From NCBI RefSeq assembly GCF_026898095.1, contig NZ_CP114015.1, positions 1,116,001-1,180,000 on the forward strand: a stretch of 64,000 nucleotides of DNA, given 5' to 3'. Both the position numbers and the translations under genes were made by a program. How positions within the stretch are numbered: the stretch's first letter is position 1; each line of letters starts with the position of its first letter. Below the pieces are notes generated by a model, which had not been told where the DNA came from, ran no database searches, and saw only the letters and a program-made list of their open reading frames with translations. Shown here one piece after another: positions 28,081 to 38,105 of this stretch. This DNA is from Arthrobacter sp. ATA002. Its GTDB lineage: Bacteria > Actinomycetota > Actinomycetes > Actinomycetales > Micrococcaceae.

Positions 28081-30119
28081 CTAGAAGCTGCCGCCGCCGC
28101 CGTCGAACCCGCCGAAGTCGCCGCCACCGCCGCCGAAACCGCCGAAGCCGCCGCCGCCCCAGCCGCCGCCGCCACCCCCGCCGCGCAGGATGGAGTCGAT
28201 AAGGATGCCGCCGAGGATGGCACCGCCGAGGCCGGAGCCGCCGCCGCGGCCGCCGTACATGCCGCCCCCGCCCCCGCCGCCGAATCCGCCGCCGAAGCCG
28301 TCGACGTCCTGCTGGGCCATATCGGCTGCCTGGGCTGCCAGGGCGTTGGCCTGCTGTGCGTAGGCGAGGGCGCTGACGGGATCCGATGACTGCAGGGCGA
28401 TGGCCTGCTGAAGGTTGCGCTCTGCCTCTGCGAGACGGGTCCGGGCCTCGCTGCCGACACCGCCGCGCCGGGCGCGGATGTAGTCGGCCGTTCCGGAAAT
28501 CTGCGCCTGGGCGGACATCACGGCGTGCTGCAGGGAGTCCCTGGCACGGCGTTCCTGCTCCTGCCGGTCGCGGATTCCTTCGAGGGCGCCGTCAAGCTGG
28601 GCGTTGGCCTTCTCCAGACGCCTCAGCAGGTCAACGGGGTTGTTCCTGACAGCCGCTTCGCTGTCAATGGCGGAGAGTGCCGCCTCGACGCCGGCGACCG
28701 GCCCGGCCAGGCCTTGGTTGCCTCGGAGGCGGCCAGGGCCCGTGCCTGGGCCAGATCCTGCCGGGCATCGGCCACCGCGCGCTGCAGTTCATCGCGGGCG
28801 GAGTCGAGTTCACGGCCGGTTTTTTCGATGGCGTCCAGCAGCACGTTGGTTTGGTGCACGCTTTCTTCGGCGGCACGGACAGCGACCACTGCCGAAGCCG
28901 TGTCGCCTTCCTCGAGTTTTGCGGAGGCAGCTTCTGCGGCGTTGTCGACAAACTCCAGCCGTTGGCTGGCCTGCTCGACGTTGTCGGCAACCTGGGCGAG
29001 GGCCGCGTCCGAGTACCGCTGTCGAAGCTCGGCCAGGGAACTGCGGGCTGCGTCCAGGCGGCCTGCAGCTGCCTGTGCGTTCCGGCGCGCTTCGGCCAGG
29101 GCAGCGGGCGCATTCTTTTCGAGCTCACGCAGTTTGTCGAAGTCCTCCTTGTGCGCCTGCAGCGAAGAGTTCACCGCCTCGCACCGCCGAATGATGTCCT
29201 TCAGCCAGGTCCGCTGCTGGGCTTCGGTATCAGGGATATGGTCATCGAGCTGCTGCTGCATCTTGAAAGACTCGCTCATGTGGTTCTTTGCCGCCGCGAG
29301 GTCCTCGGTGAAAGTCTTCACGGCATCGTCCCCGTAGGATGCCATCGCGAAGGACAGCTCCTGCTCGCTGGACTTTATGGCGTCGTCGGCTGCCACCAGC
29401 AGGCTGCCGGCACGCTTGCGCAGATCCGCCACGCTCAGTTCGTCGAGGGGATCGGTGGGGGGTGCCTCCTGCTCCCGGCCCCGGCCCGCAGTGACGGCGC
29501 CCTTGCTGCGGCTGCGGACAAACAGGAACGCAGCCCCGCCGCCGAGCAGGATGATTCCTCCAAAGAGGAACAGCGGTGCGAGGCTCACGCCACCCGAAGA
29601 TGAGGTACTGCCGTCGGAACTTCCGCTGCGTCCGGATTCGAGGGCATCGGCGGCGCTGACCGCTGCAGCCGCCCAGTCTTCCGAAGTGATGGTTTCCTTG
29701 CCGAAGAGTGCGTCCGTCGCTGCTTCCACCATTGCCGTCTCATGCTGTTCAGTGAGAACGGTATCCGCGGGTGCCGAAGCCTGGATCAGCCGGCTTTCCG
29801 TGGCAATGCTGAGCAGGGCTTCGCGCTCACCCAGGTTGCGCTGCGCGACCACCTGGTTGCCCCATTCCGTGGGGTCCGAAGGATCCGTGAACTCGTCCAC
29901 GTACACCACGAAGAGGGTGTAACCGGACTCCTGCCGGGTTTCGGTGATGGCGCTGCGGACCTCCTCGCTGTCCGGTCCCAGGACACCGGCGTCGTCAACC
30001 ACGAACTGTCCCGGCGGGATGGTCACCGGAGGCACGGCGGAGGCAGCCGTAGCCGATCCCAGCAGTGCTGTGACACTCAAACCCACCACGGCACCTAGCC
30101 GCTTGGTCTTCAACCGCAT
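28081..30119 (-). CDS. TPM-domain (YgcG-like) membrane protein with Gly-rich tail (frameshifted)
   Basis: 679 residues when restored. A signal peptide (residues 1-28, ending ASAVPP) leads to a TPM domain (about 38-160, VVDDAGVLGPDSEEV and YTLFVVYVDEF). One transmembrane helix (about 183-203) and a long cytoplasmic coiled coil (about 240-560) follow. The C-terminus is a Gly/Phe-rich tail (GGFGGGGGGGMYGGRGGG). The frame breaks at 28702-28706, where one G/C is missing; restoring it gives AWPGPVAGVEAALSAIDSEA and continues into the rest of the coiled coil. TPM domains occur in photosystem-repair phosphatases and in membrane proteins of unknown role. The gene precedes pspA. Confidence 0.85.
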
Positions 30120-30377
30120 AAAATTTGTCCTCAGGTTCGTCGTGGCATCTAAGATGATCCGCTGCGCTCGTCCCGTCCCGTCAGATCCCTTTCGGGCGGG
30201 CAGACACTTGCATCGATTCTATGGTTCACCTGATACCCAGTCCACCACGGTTCCCGGCGCGCGGTTATCGGTGAACTCTCAGGAAGTGTCCAGTTTTCTT
30301 CGAAGCAGGTCCCAGAAAGTGCTGTCATAGTTGAGTGAGCACTGATCAAGGGCATACCGATGTGGAAAGGACCGCAC

Positions 30378-31987
30378 ATGTCTGAGCAAAACGGAGGCGC
30401 CGAGGGCCCGCAGCGTCCGCTGCCTCCCCGTCCGCCGGCACCGCCGGCATCGTCCGGGGAGAAGCCGCGGGCCGGGACGAGGGCCAGACGCAGCAGTTCC
30501 CGGACCAGCCGGCCGCGCAGGAACCCGTGCAGGCCCAGGCATCCCACTCTTCGCCGCCCGCGGACGGCACGGCGGCACAGCCGCCGGAGGCCGCCGGGGC
30601 GCACCCGTCGGCACCTTCGCCGGAGCCCGGCGCCCGGCATGCCCAGACGCCGCCGGCCGGTGATCCGTTCTACGGCCGGACGCAGGACGCAAACCCGGGC
30701 GTGGGTGCACCGCCGTCCTACGGGCCCGCTTCCGGCGGCCATTCCGGCTCCGGTTACGGCCAGGACCCCTACGGGCCGGGCCACCAGCCCGCAGCTGTGC
30801 CGCCCCGGCGCAGGTTCGGGGCCGGCACCCTGGTCACCGGAATGGTGCTCGCCGGGCTGCTCGGCGGCGGGACCGCCGTAGCCGCCGACTCCTGGCTGGA
30901 CAACGACGCCGCTCCGCAAAGCACGGGACAGGCGCAAACCGTTGTGGTGAACAACGACGACAGTGTCAATGCCGTGACGGCGGCAGCTGTCAAAGCTTCC
31001 CCCAGCGTCGTGACCATAGACGTCACCGCCGGCGGCAGCTCCGGAACCGGATCAGGCATCATCCTGGATGATGACGGGCACATTCTGACCAACACCCACG
31101 TGGTCACGCTGGGCGGGACGGCTGCTTCACCGTCAGTGGAGGTCCAGTTGAACGACGGCCGGGTGTTCTCGGCCACCGTCGTCGGGACCGATCCGCTCTC
31201 CGATCTGGCCGTCATCAAGATTGACGCCAACGACATCACGCCGGCTGCTTTGGGGAATTCGAACGACCTCAATGTCGGGGACTCCGTCATCGCCATCGGT
31301 GCACCGCTTGGCCTCGCCGGTACCGTCACCGACGGCATTGTCTCCACCCTGAACCGCACCATCAGTGTCCAGTCCTCCGCAGCTCCGGAAACGGAGTCGG
31401 ACGGATCAGGCGAGGATGACGGCAACGGCTTCCGCTTCGCACCGCCGGACGGGTCCAGCCAGGAGCAGAGTGCCGCGGGGAGCTCCATCTACCTGGACGT
31501 CATCCAGACCGATGCGGCCATCAACCATGGCAACTCCGGCGGAGCGCTGGTGAACACGGACGGGGACGTCATCGGCGTCAACGTGGCAATTGCGTCAGCC
31601 AGCGAGGAAAGCGGCAGCATCGGCGTCGGCTTCGCCGTGCCGATCAGCTATGCCGAGCGGGTCGCCAACGAGATCATTGACAACGGTTCGGCCACCCACG
31701 GCTTCCTGGGCGTGTCAGTCACCCCCGCCTCCGCGTCCAGTGCCTCGTCGTTCACCGTAGGTGCGGAAGTCGCGGAAAACCCGGCCTCCGGAACGCCGGC
31801 AGCGGATGCCGGCCTGAGGCAGGGCGATGTCATCACCGCGGTGAACGGCATTCCGGTGACCGATGCGCAGTCGCTGACCGCGGCCATCCGGATGCAGGCA
31901 GCCGGCAGCGAGGTTACCGTCGACTACAACCGCGGAGGAGACACGGACAGCGTTCAGGTGACGCTGGGCGACTCCGCCAACCAGTAG
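30378..31987 (+). CDS. HtrA/DegP-like serine protease (frameshifted N-terminus)
   Basis: Membrane-anchored trypsin-like protease, 536 residues when restored. A disordered Pro/Gln-rich cytoplasmic part (~150 residues) precedes one transmembrane segment (FGAGTLVTGMVLAGLLGGG). The protease domain has the triad His in LTNTHVV, Asp in SDLAVIKI and Ser in GNSGGALVN. A C-terminal PDZ domain follows (GLRQGDVITAVNGIPV). The only break is a missing G in the GGG of 30474-30476, within the disordered N-terminus, so the catalytic part is unaffected. The ATG at 30378 has AAAGGA 7 nt upstream. Such proteases degrade misfolded proteins outside the membrane. Confidence 0.9.
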
Positions 31988-32009
31988 CGGCAGCCGCCCG
32001 TTGTTGTAT

Positions 32010-32046
32010 GCAGGGACTGGGCCTCCTTTGGAGGTGCGGTCCCTGC
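32010..32046 (+). terminator. Terminator hairpin after the HtrA-like gene
   Basis: 8-bp outer stem (GCAGGGAC / GTCCCTGC) enclosing an inner pairing (CCTCC/GGAGG), 22 bases after the stop codon. Only a weak T-rich stretch follows. Confidence 0.6.
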
Positions 32047-32176
32047 TCCGTTTGGTGCCCGGGACAGGCACGGGGCACCCGCACAATGTGATTAGCTTGA
32101 TGGGTCGCCCTGCGCGGGTGGTCCCGGAGCCGGTGCGTCCGCGCCGGGAAGATCTTCAACGCCAGAAAGGCCCCGC

Positions 32177-33019
32177 ATGCAGGAATCGAAGAGGCCGCTG
32201 AACATCGTCGTTTTGGTCAAACACGTTCCCGATACCCAGTTTGACCGGCATCTCTCCGGGCCCGGACACACTCTGGACCGGTCCGAGTCCATTCTGTCCG
32301 AGCTCGACGAGTACGCCCTGGAAGCTGCGCTGGTAATCGCTGAGGCCCGTGGAGGGCAGGCGGCGGGAAACATGGTCACGGCCTTGACGATGGGACCGGA
32401 TGCAGCGGTCAACGCAGTGAAAAAAGCTCTGCAAATGGGCGCCTACCAGGGAATCCACGTCAACGACGCCGCGCTGGCAGGCTCGGACGCGGCCGCGACC
32501 TCCGCGGTGCTGGCGGCCGCTGTCCGGAAGGCGTCCGGTGACGGCGCCGGGCTTCCGGATCTCGTGCTGACCGGCATGGCGTCCACTGATGGGGAAACGT
32601 CGCTGGTTCCGGCCCAGCTGGCAGAACGGTTGCAGCTGGCCCAAATTACCTTCGCCTCGGAGTTGGAGGTGGCTGACGACGAAAGCGGCGCCGCCGTCGT
32701 CCGTGCCCGGCGCGACGGGGATTCCTACTCCGAAACGCTGGAAGCGCCCATGCCGGCGCTGGTGTCGGTTACCGATCAGGCCAATGACCCGCGGTATCCG
32801 AACTTCAAGGGCATCATGGCCGCCAAGAAGAAGACGGTCACGGTGCTGTCGCTGCAGGATCTGGGCCTCGACCAGGACCAGGTGGGGCTGGACGGCGCTT
32901 GGACAACAGTGGCCGCATCCGCTCCCCGCCCGCCGCGCTCCGCCGGAACCATCATTACCGACGACGGCACGGCCGGAGTCGCGCTGGTGGATTACCTGGC
33001 CGCCCGGAAACTCCTATAA
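32177..33019 (+). CDS. etfB: Electron transfer flavoprotein beta subunit
   Basis: 280-residue beta subunit of electron transfer flavoprotein, which carries electrons from acyl-CoA and related dehydrogenases to the respiratory chain. Typical segments are IVVLVKHVPDTQ, ILSELDEYALEAAL, VTALTMGPDAAVNAVKKAL and DLVLTGMASTDGETSLVPAQLA, with AAKKKT near the end as in the family signature. It binds AMP and pairs with EtfA, whose gene starts 57 bases downstream. A ribosome site AAAGG precedes the ATG. It is intact. Confidence 0.95.
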   Translation: MQESKRPLNIVVLVKHVPDTQFDRHLSGPGHTLDRSESILSELDEYALEAALVIAEARGGQAAGNMVTALTMGPDAAVNAVKKALQMGAYQGIHVNDAALAGSDAAATSAVLAAAVRKASGDGAGLPDLVLTGMASTDGETSLVPAQLAERLQLAQITFASELEVADDESGAAVVRARRDGDSYSETLEAPMPALVSVTDQANDPRYPNFKGIMAAKKKTVTVLSLQDLGLDQDQVGLDGAWTTVAASAPRPPRSAGTIITDDGTAGVALVDYLAARKLL

Positions 33020-33076
33020 CAAACCTCCCACCGGCGCCGCTTTTGGCTGCGCCCGAAGCACTAAGGAGAGCCACCC

Positions 33077-34020
33077 ATGGCCTCTGTCCTGGTCTTTATC
33101 GATGTTCCGGGTCTGCCCCTGCCGCGGGCAAGCCGCGAGCTGCTGACCATCGCCCGCAGCCTGGGGGAGCCCGCCGTAGCCAGCCCGCGCGCCCTTGACA
33201 GGAACGCACTGCAGGCGCTTGGGGAATACGGAGTCAACACGGTGTACCAACCTGCCGATATGCTGCCCGATGTCCTGGTCGCGGCCAAGGCCGCATTCCT
33301 GGCCGACGCTGTCCGGGCCGCGAATCCGGCGTCCGTGCTGCTTGGCAATTCCTTTGAGGACCGGGAAGCCGCTGCCCGCACGGGCGTGAAACTCGGCTCC
33401 GGCGTGATTACCGACGCCGTCGCCGTGGCGCCGGACATGTCAGTCACCAAGTCCGTCCTGGCCGGGTCCTACACCTCCACCTGCCGCGTGCAGACGGGAG
33501 TGCCGGTGATCACGGTGAAGGCCAACAGTGTTGAGCCGGCCCCCGCCGAAACGCCCTCCGTTCCCGAGAGCAGGGATATCACCGTGTCCGACGCCGGCCC
33601 GGCGGCACGCGTCACCGGCCGCACCGAAAAAGGGTCAGCGGCCGTCCGGAGCTCTCCGAGGCCCGGGTCATTGTTGCCGGTGGCCGGGGGATGGACGGTG
33701 ACTTCGGTCCGGTCGAAGAACTGGCGGACGTGCTGGGGGGTGCGGTGGGTGCATCGCGCGCCGCCACCGACGCCGGCTGGATCGAGCACTCGGCCCAGGT
33801 GGGGCAGACCGGCAAGACGGTCTCGCCGCAGCTGTACATTTCCGCCGGTATTTCCGGGGCGATCCAGCAAAAGGCCGGAATGCAGACGGCCAAAGTCATC
33901 GTGGCGGTCAACAAGGACGCCGATGCGCCGGTGTTCGAGATTGCGGACTTCGGCATCGTGGGGGACGTGTTCTCGGTCCTGCCGCAGGCCACCGAGGAAA
34001 TCCGGAAGCGCAGGTCCTAG
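33077..34020 (+). CDS. etfA: Electron transfer flavoprotein alpha subunit (frameshifted)
   Basis: FAD-binding alpha subunit, 314 residues when restored. The N-terminal domain ([40 protein letters not shown]) is followed by the FAD domain ([69 protein letters not shown]). One base is missing near 33641-33648, at [16 protein letters not shown]. Without it the first-half frame runs on, by chance, into the downstream deacetylase frame, giving a false fusion. The ribosome site is AAGGAGAG. The true stop is at 34018-34020. Confidence 0.92.
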
Positions 34021-34024
34021 CCCG

Positions 34025-34771
34025 ATGGAACCGTCTGTCCCCGGCGTGAAGCGGGTGCTGGCTTTCGCTGCCCATCCGGATGACATTGACTTCGGCGCGG
34101 CTGGAACCGTGGCGGCCTGGACGGCTGCCGGTGTCGAAGTCTCCTACTGTGTCATGACCTCCGGTGATGCCGGCGGCTTCGAGGCCGGCGACCGGGACGG
34201 GATCTCCGGACTGCGCCGCAGCGAGCAGCGGGCAGCCGCCGAACTGGTGGGCGTGCGGGACCTCCACTTTCTGGGGGAGCGGGACGGCTTCCTTGCGGTG
34301 ACGCCGGAAGTGGTGGAAAAAGTGGTGGCGCTGATCCGCCGCGTCCGCCCCGACGTTGTGCTCTCGATGCATCCGGAACGGAACTGGGAACGGATTCAGG
34401 CCAGTCACCCGGACCATCTGGCCTGCGGTGAAATCGTGACGCGGGCGGTCTACCCGGCGGCGGAGAATCCGTTTGCCTTCCCGCAGCTGGCCGAACAGGG
34501 CCTGCAGGCGTACAAGGTTCCCTGGCTCTGGTTTTACGGAGCCCCGCGCGAGCGGGAAAACCATGCGGTGGATATCAGCGCCACGGTCGAGCAGAAGCTT
34601 GCGGCCATCCGGATCCATGCCAGCCAGCATCCGGACCTGGCCGGGATGGAAACGGCAGTGCGCAGCATGCTGCGGGACAATGCCCGCCGCTTTGGCCTTC
34701 CGAACGGTGCCAGCGCCGAAGTCTTCCATGTGGTCGGGGTCAACACCGAGCAGACCATCGCCGGGTTCTGA
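34025..34771 (+). CDS. LmbE/PIG-L family N-acetylglucosaminyl deacetylase
   Basis: 248-residue zinc-dependent deacetylase of the LmbE/PIG-L family, which includes MshB of mycothiol synthesis and Mca. The metal motif AHPDD appears in AFAAHPDDIDFGAAG and the third ligand region is SHPDHLACGE. The protein also shows RRSEQRAAAELVGVRDLHFL, where many relatives recognise the sugar. The substrate cannot be assigned: it is shorter than MshB/Mca (~290 residues), so a mycothiol role is only possible. It starts 5 bases after etfA and is presumably co-transcribed with it. In raw translation it appears fused to etfA because of the upstream indel. Confidence 0.87.
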   Translation: MEPSVPGVKRVLAFAAHPDDIDFGAAGTVAAWTAAGVEVSYCVMTSGDAGGFEAGDRDGISGLRRSEQRAAAELVGVRDLHFLGERDGFLAVTPEVVEKVVALIRRVRPDVVLSMHPERNWERIQASHPDHLACGEIVTRAVYPAAENPFAFPQLAEQGLQAYKVPWLWFYGAPRERENHAVDISATVEQKLAAIRIHASQHPDLAGMETAVRSMLRDNARRFGLPNGASAEVFHVVGVNTEQTIAGF

Positions 34772-35137
34772 CCCACGGTTAGTCCGTGCGGCCGGATTGG
34801 CAGGCCAACCGGGAGGCTCGTCCCGGCCCAGATATCGATGGCTTTTGCGAGATAGCCCGCCAGCCCTGGCCGCCATGTCCTGCAGCCTCCGCAGCTCGGG
34901 CATGCCGTAAAACGGCAGCCGTTGGCTCCGGTGGGGGCCTCAGCGGGCAGGCCGTGATCCGGAGCAATGGCGCAGGGTCCGGGATGAAACTCCGGCCATA
35001 CGCGCGGCGGCGGAATGGGCCATGTGTCCCGGATCTGCAGTGCCACTGTCCTGCTCCTCCCTGCCCGGCAGCCGGGACCTCCAACTGCCCACCGACAACG
35101 CTGCGGGTTGACGCAGCGTCACCGTCAAGCGGAGACC
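34772..35137. other. Convergent intergenic region, gene content unresolved
   Basis: 366 bases between convergent stops. A 7-bp hairpin (CGCTGCG / CGCAGCG, about 35099-35118) is a possible terminator. On the minus strand, fragments of two frames (GYLAKAIDIWAGTSLPVGLP and MPELRRLQDMAARAGG) look protein-like and could be a small gene broken by indels. I cannot connect them convincingly or name a family. Confidence 0.35.
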
Positions 35138-35968
35138 TTAAGCGCTGAAAGGAATGACCAGAAGGATGGGCAGGGTGGGGGTGGGGGAACCGCCGTCGGG
35201 CTCCAGTGTCAGTGCAACTGCGCTGTACGGGTCGATGCCGGTGAGTTCGGTGGCCTTGGCACCTGACACGTCTTCACCGGTCATGGTGCCCACCGATACT
35301 GGATCGGAACCGTCGGCCGGAACACGCCACATTTGGTAGACGGAGCCCTCCGGCGGGGCCGGAACTCCGCTGAGCGTCACCACGGCAGCGTCTTCTCCCG
35401 CGGAAGTGGCAACCTCTGCGGTTCCACCGGTGGGCAGCTCCATCGTGCGCTGCTGCACGTCCGAGGCCTGCAGCACTTCCTCCCGCACCGAGTCGGGTCC
35501 GAGGCTGCCGCCCAGCGCAACACCGCCCACCACAATGGCTGCGGCGGCGGCGCCGGCAAGGATCCAGCGGCCGGGAGCTGACCGCAGCACGGAGCGGCGG
35601 CTGCGGCGGGCAGCGACCTCATCGACCTCTTCGGCCGGGGAAGGGCTTGGGGAATCCGGAACCCGGGGAATACCCGGCCCGCCGGCGTCCTGCCCGGGCA
35701 GCCGGGACAGGATCTTATCGAACAGGTCCGCAGGCGGCTGCTCCTCGGCCCGGTAACCGCCGGCAAGGGTTTCGCGCGCAGTCCAGACCCGCTCCAGGAA
35801 AGCCCGGCGGACGGCAGGGTCCGCTTCCTCCAAAGCTGTGTCCACGTCCTGCCGCTCATCCCGGGGCAGAGCATTCAGGGCATACAGTTCGGCCCACTCC
35901 AGCAGCCTGCCCTCGGACAGGTCCCGGCCCGGGGCGTCCGGTGCGGCGTCAGAGCTGTTATCCGTCAA
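35138..35968 (-). CDS. rskA: RskA-type anti-sigma factor
   Basis: 276-residue membrane-spanning anti-sigma factor. The N-terminal cytoplasmic part (about 1-125) carries the sigma-binding segment with LLEWAELYALNALPRDERQD, matching anti-sigma-K proteins. One transmembrane helix lies at about 135-156. The outer C-terminal RskA domain includes LPTGGTAEVATSAG, YQMWRVPADGSDP and FTLEP-like (ALTLEPDGG) motifs. It would hold SigK inactive at the membrane until regulated proteolysis releases it. The start overlaps the sigK stop by 11 bases, so the pair is made together. It is intact. Confidence 0.92.
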   Translation of the reverse strand: MTDNSSDAAPDAPGRDLSEGRLLEWAELYALNALPRDERQDVDTALEEADPAVRRAFLERVWTARETLAGGYRAEEQPPADLFDKILSRLPGQDAGGPGIPRVPDSPSPSPAEEVDEVAARRSRRSVLRSAPGRWILAGAAAAAIVVGGVALGGSLGPDSVREEVLQASDVQQRTMELPTGGTAEVATSAGEDAAVVTLSGVPAPPEGSVYQMWRVPADGSDPVSVGTMTGEDVSGAKATELTGIDPYSAVALTLEPDGGSPTPTLPILLVIPFSA

Positions 35969-36611
35969 CTGAATTCACCCCCAGGCAGTTCTTGAGCCGG
36001 ATCAGTCCGTCGCGGATCCGGGACTTGATGGTCGGCACCGCGGCGTTTAGTTTTTCTGCAACTTCGCGGTAGGTCAGTCCGCCGTAGTAGGCCAGCCGGA
36101 CTGATTCCCGCTGGGTATCGGTCAGGGTTTCCAGGCACTGGACAACGGAATCTGCTTCGAGCTGCCGGGTCACCGTGTCCACGACGCTGTCGTAATCCGG
36201 TTCCTGCATGGCCGCGCCGAAGCGCGCCTCCCGGTTCGCGGAACTCTGCTCGGAGCGGACCCGGTCCACGGCGCGGCGGTGGGCGAGCGTCAGCAGCCAC
36301 GTCAGCGGTGAGCCGACGGCGGGATCGAAGCGGGCGGCACTGGTCCAGACCTGCAGGTAGACCTCCTGCGTGGTGTCCTCACTGAGCTCGGCGTCAATCA
36401 GTACCCGGCGGGCCAAGCCGTAGACACGGCGGGAGGTCAATGCGTAGAAGGCGGCAAAGTCATCCCGGCTGCCGCCGGCAATTCCGGCCAGGAGTGCCTC
36501 CAGCGGAGCATGGGGCCGGGTCTGCTGGCTGGCGTTCTCTGCGGCATCGGCGGCGCGGCCCGGTGGAGAGGCCTGCGCAGCGGAGGGCCGTCCCGTGTTG
36601 GACGTGTCCAT
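35958..36611 (-). CDS. sigK: ECF sigma factor SigK
   Basis: 217-residue extracytoplasmic-function sigma factor. Region 2 reads LSEDTTQEVYLQVWTSAARF and WLLTLAHRRAVDRVR. Region 4 reads DTQRESVRLAYYGGLTYREV and PTIKSRIRDGLIRLKNCLG, as in SigK, whose partner RskA is encoded next. The ATG at 36611 was chosen because it has GGAGG just upstream and TATGCT 8 nt upstream; longer frames add unconserved sequence. In mycobacteria SigK controls redox-responsive secreted antigens; the regulon here is unknown. Confidence 0.9.
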   Translation of the reverse strand: MDTSNTGRPSAAQASPPGRAADAAENASQQTRPHAPLEALLAGIAGGSRDDFAAFYALTSRRVYGLARRVLIDAELSEDTTQEVYLQVWTSAARFDPAVGSPLTWLLTLAHRRAVDRVRSEQSSANREARFGAAMQEPDYDSVVDTVTRQLEADSVVQCLETLTDTQRESVRLAYYGGLTYREVAEKLNAAVPTIKSRIRDGLIRLKNCLGVNSVDG

Positions 36612-36760
36612 AGGCCTCCAGCATAAACGGATTAAGGCGTCCACCGCTGCAGGACCCGAAACGGCGTCCCCACGGACCGCAGCGCCGGGGCACGGAGCAG
36701 TACTCGTGCGGGGACCGGCGGGTCCCGCGGCCGCCGGGCGTCCAGTGACTTCCATGCCCC

Positions 36761-37606
36761 TTATTCGGCGCGGGCAGCGTGGCGGATGGGCCGGCACGGC
36801 AGGAACTCAGGGCGCCGGGCCGTGGCAATCAGGGTATCGGCATTCAGAGTGTGCTCCTCGCCCAGCTGCGCCAGGAAGGCTGTCTTGACCCGCTCCGCGG
36901 CTTCCGGATCACCGGGCAGGAGGAAACGCAGTCCGCTGCCCATGACCAGCGACCAGGCCAGGGACTGGCTGAGCTGGACCTGCGCCGGGGTGGAGAGGAC
37001 CTTGATGTCCTGGAGTCCGAGGCCCTCGAGCCAGGCGGTGAGTTTCTCCGGTGTGTTCAGGCGTTCGCTGTTGTCCCTTGCCCCGGAAAGGGGACCGGCC
37101 AGCTCGGGCCGCTCACGCCGGCACTCCTGCACCAGCAGATCAGTAAACGGGTTCAGCGCACCCTGCGCCCACGTGCTCAGGGCCAGGCGCCCGCCCGGGC
37201 TCAGGTTCGAGACCAAGTGCGCTGCTCCGGCGTCCATGTCCGGAAGGAAGAAGATCGAGTAGGCGGACAGGACGACGTCGTACGGCTCGCCGCCGCTCCA
37301 CGCGGCGGCGTCACCGACATGCAGGGTGACGTTTTCCAGGGCAAGGGTGCTGGCTTTCGCCTGGGCCAGGGCCAGCATTTCCGCCGAAAGATCGACGCCG
37401 TCCACCCGGGCCTCCGGGCCCGCGTACTGGGCGGCGGGGATGGTGGTGGCACCGGTCCCGCAGCCGGCGTCGAGGACGCTCTCGCCCATGGTGATCTCCG
37501 CTGCCGCCACCAGGGCGTTGCCCATCGGATTCCACAGCGAAGGCGCCAGGCGCTCAAAGTCGGCGGCGCCGTCGTCGAACACGGTTCCAATGTTGGTGTC
37601 GGGCAT
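36761..37606 (-). CDS. Class I SAM-dependent methyltransferase
   Basis: 281-residue methyltransferase of the UbiE/Methyltransf_11 type. SAM motif I is VLDAGCGTGATTIPAA (about 44-59), motif II acidic VDGVDLSAEML, motif III GDAAAW and YDVVLSAYSIFFLPD, then LSPGGRLALSTWA. Proteins of this group methylate small molecules, quinones or arsenic; the substrate cannot be told here. The ATG at 37606 has AAGGA 7 nt upstream and begins MPDTNIGTVFDDGA. It sits 10 bases after trmL on the same strand, so the two may share a transcript. It is intact. Confidence 0.88.
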   Translation of the reverse strand: MPDTNIGTVFDDGAADFERLAPSLWNPMGNALVAAAEITMGESVLDAGCGTGATTIPAAQYAGPEARVDGVDLSAEMLALAQAKASTLALENVTLHVGDAAAWSGGEPYDVVLSAYSIFFLPDMDAGAAHLVSNLSPGGRLALSTWAQGALNPFTDLLVQECRRERPELAGPLSGARDNSERLNTPEKLTAWLEGLGLQDIKVLSTPAQVQLSQSLAWSLVMGSGLRFLLPGDPEAAERVKTAFLAQLGEEHTLNADTLIATARRPEFLPCRPIRHAARAE

Positions 37607-37616
37607 GAGGAAGTCC

Positions 37617-38083
37617 TTAGAGCTGGGCACCTGCGAAGCCGTGCTGGCGCCAGGCTTCGTAGACGGCTATGGAGGCGGAGTTGGCAAGGTTCAGGGAACG
37701 CAGGGACGGCAGCATGGGCAGTCGGACGCGGGCAGTGACATGCGGATCCTGCAGCACGTCCTCGTCGAGTCCGACGGATTCACGGCCGAACATCAGCACG
37801 TCGCCGGGCTGGTATGCGATGTCGGTGTACGACGTTTCGCCGCTCGAAGTGAAGGCATAAACGCGTTCCGGAGCCAGCGCCTTCCACGCCGCTTCGAGCG
37901 TGGGATGCACGTGCAGCACGGCGAGGTCGTGATAGTCCAGGCCGGCGCGGCGCAGCTTGGAGTCCTCCAGCTCGAAGCCCAGGGGTTCAACGAGGTGGAG
38001 CTCGGCTCCGGTGATCGCGGCGAGGCGGATGGCATTGCCGGTATTGCCGGGGATTTCAGGGAGTGGAAGAGGATGCGGAACAC
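37617..38083 (-). CDS. trmL: TrmL tRNA (cytidine(34)-2'-O)-methyltransferase (frameshifted)
   Basis: SPOUT-class methyltransferase that 2'-O-methylates the wobble base of tRNA-Leu; 155 residues when restored, the usual length. Motifs include FRILFHSPEIPGNTGNAIRL, the central DYHDLAVLHVHPTLEAAW and the knot motifs LMFGRESVGLDEDVLQ and LPMLPSLRSLNLANSASIAV. One base is missing in the GGG at 38059-38061 (SPEIPG). The GTG start is supported by TAGGAT exactly 6 nt upstream (38090-38095). Confidence 0.9.
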
Positions 38084-38089
38084 ACCCCC

Positions 38090-38095
38090 ATCCTA
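38090..38095 (-). promoter_or_regulatory. -10 element, leaderless trmL
   Basis: TAGGAT on the minus strand, 6 nt before the GTG start. Confidence 0.5.
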
Positions 38096-38105
38096 TGCCC
38101 GGAGG

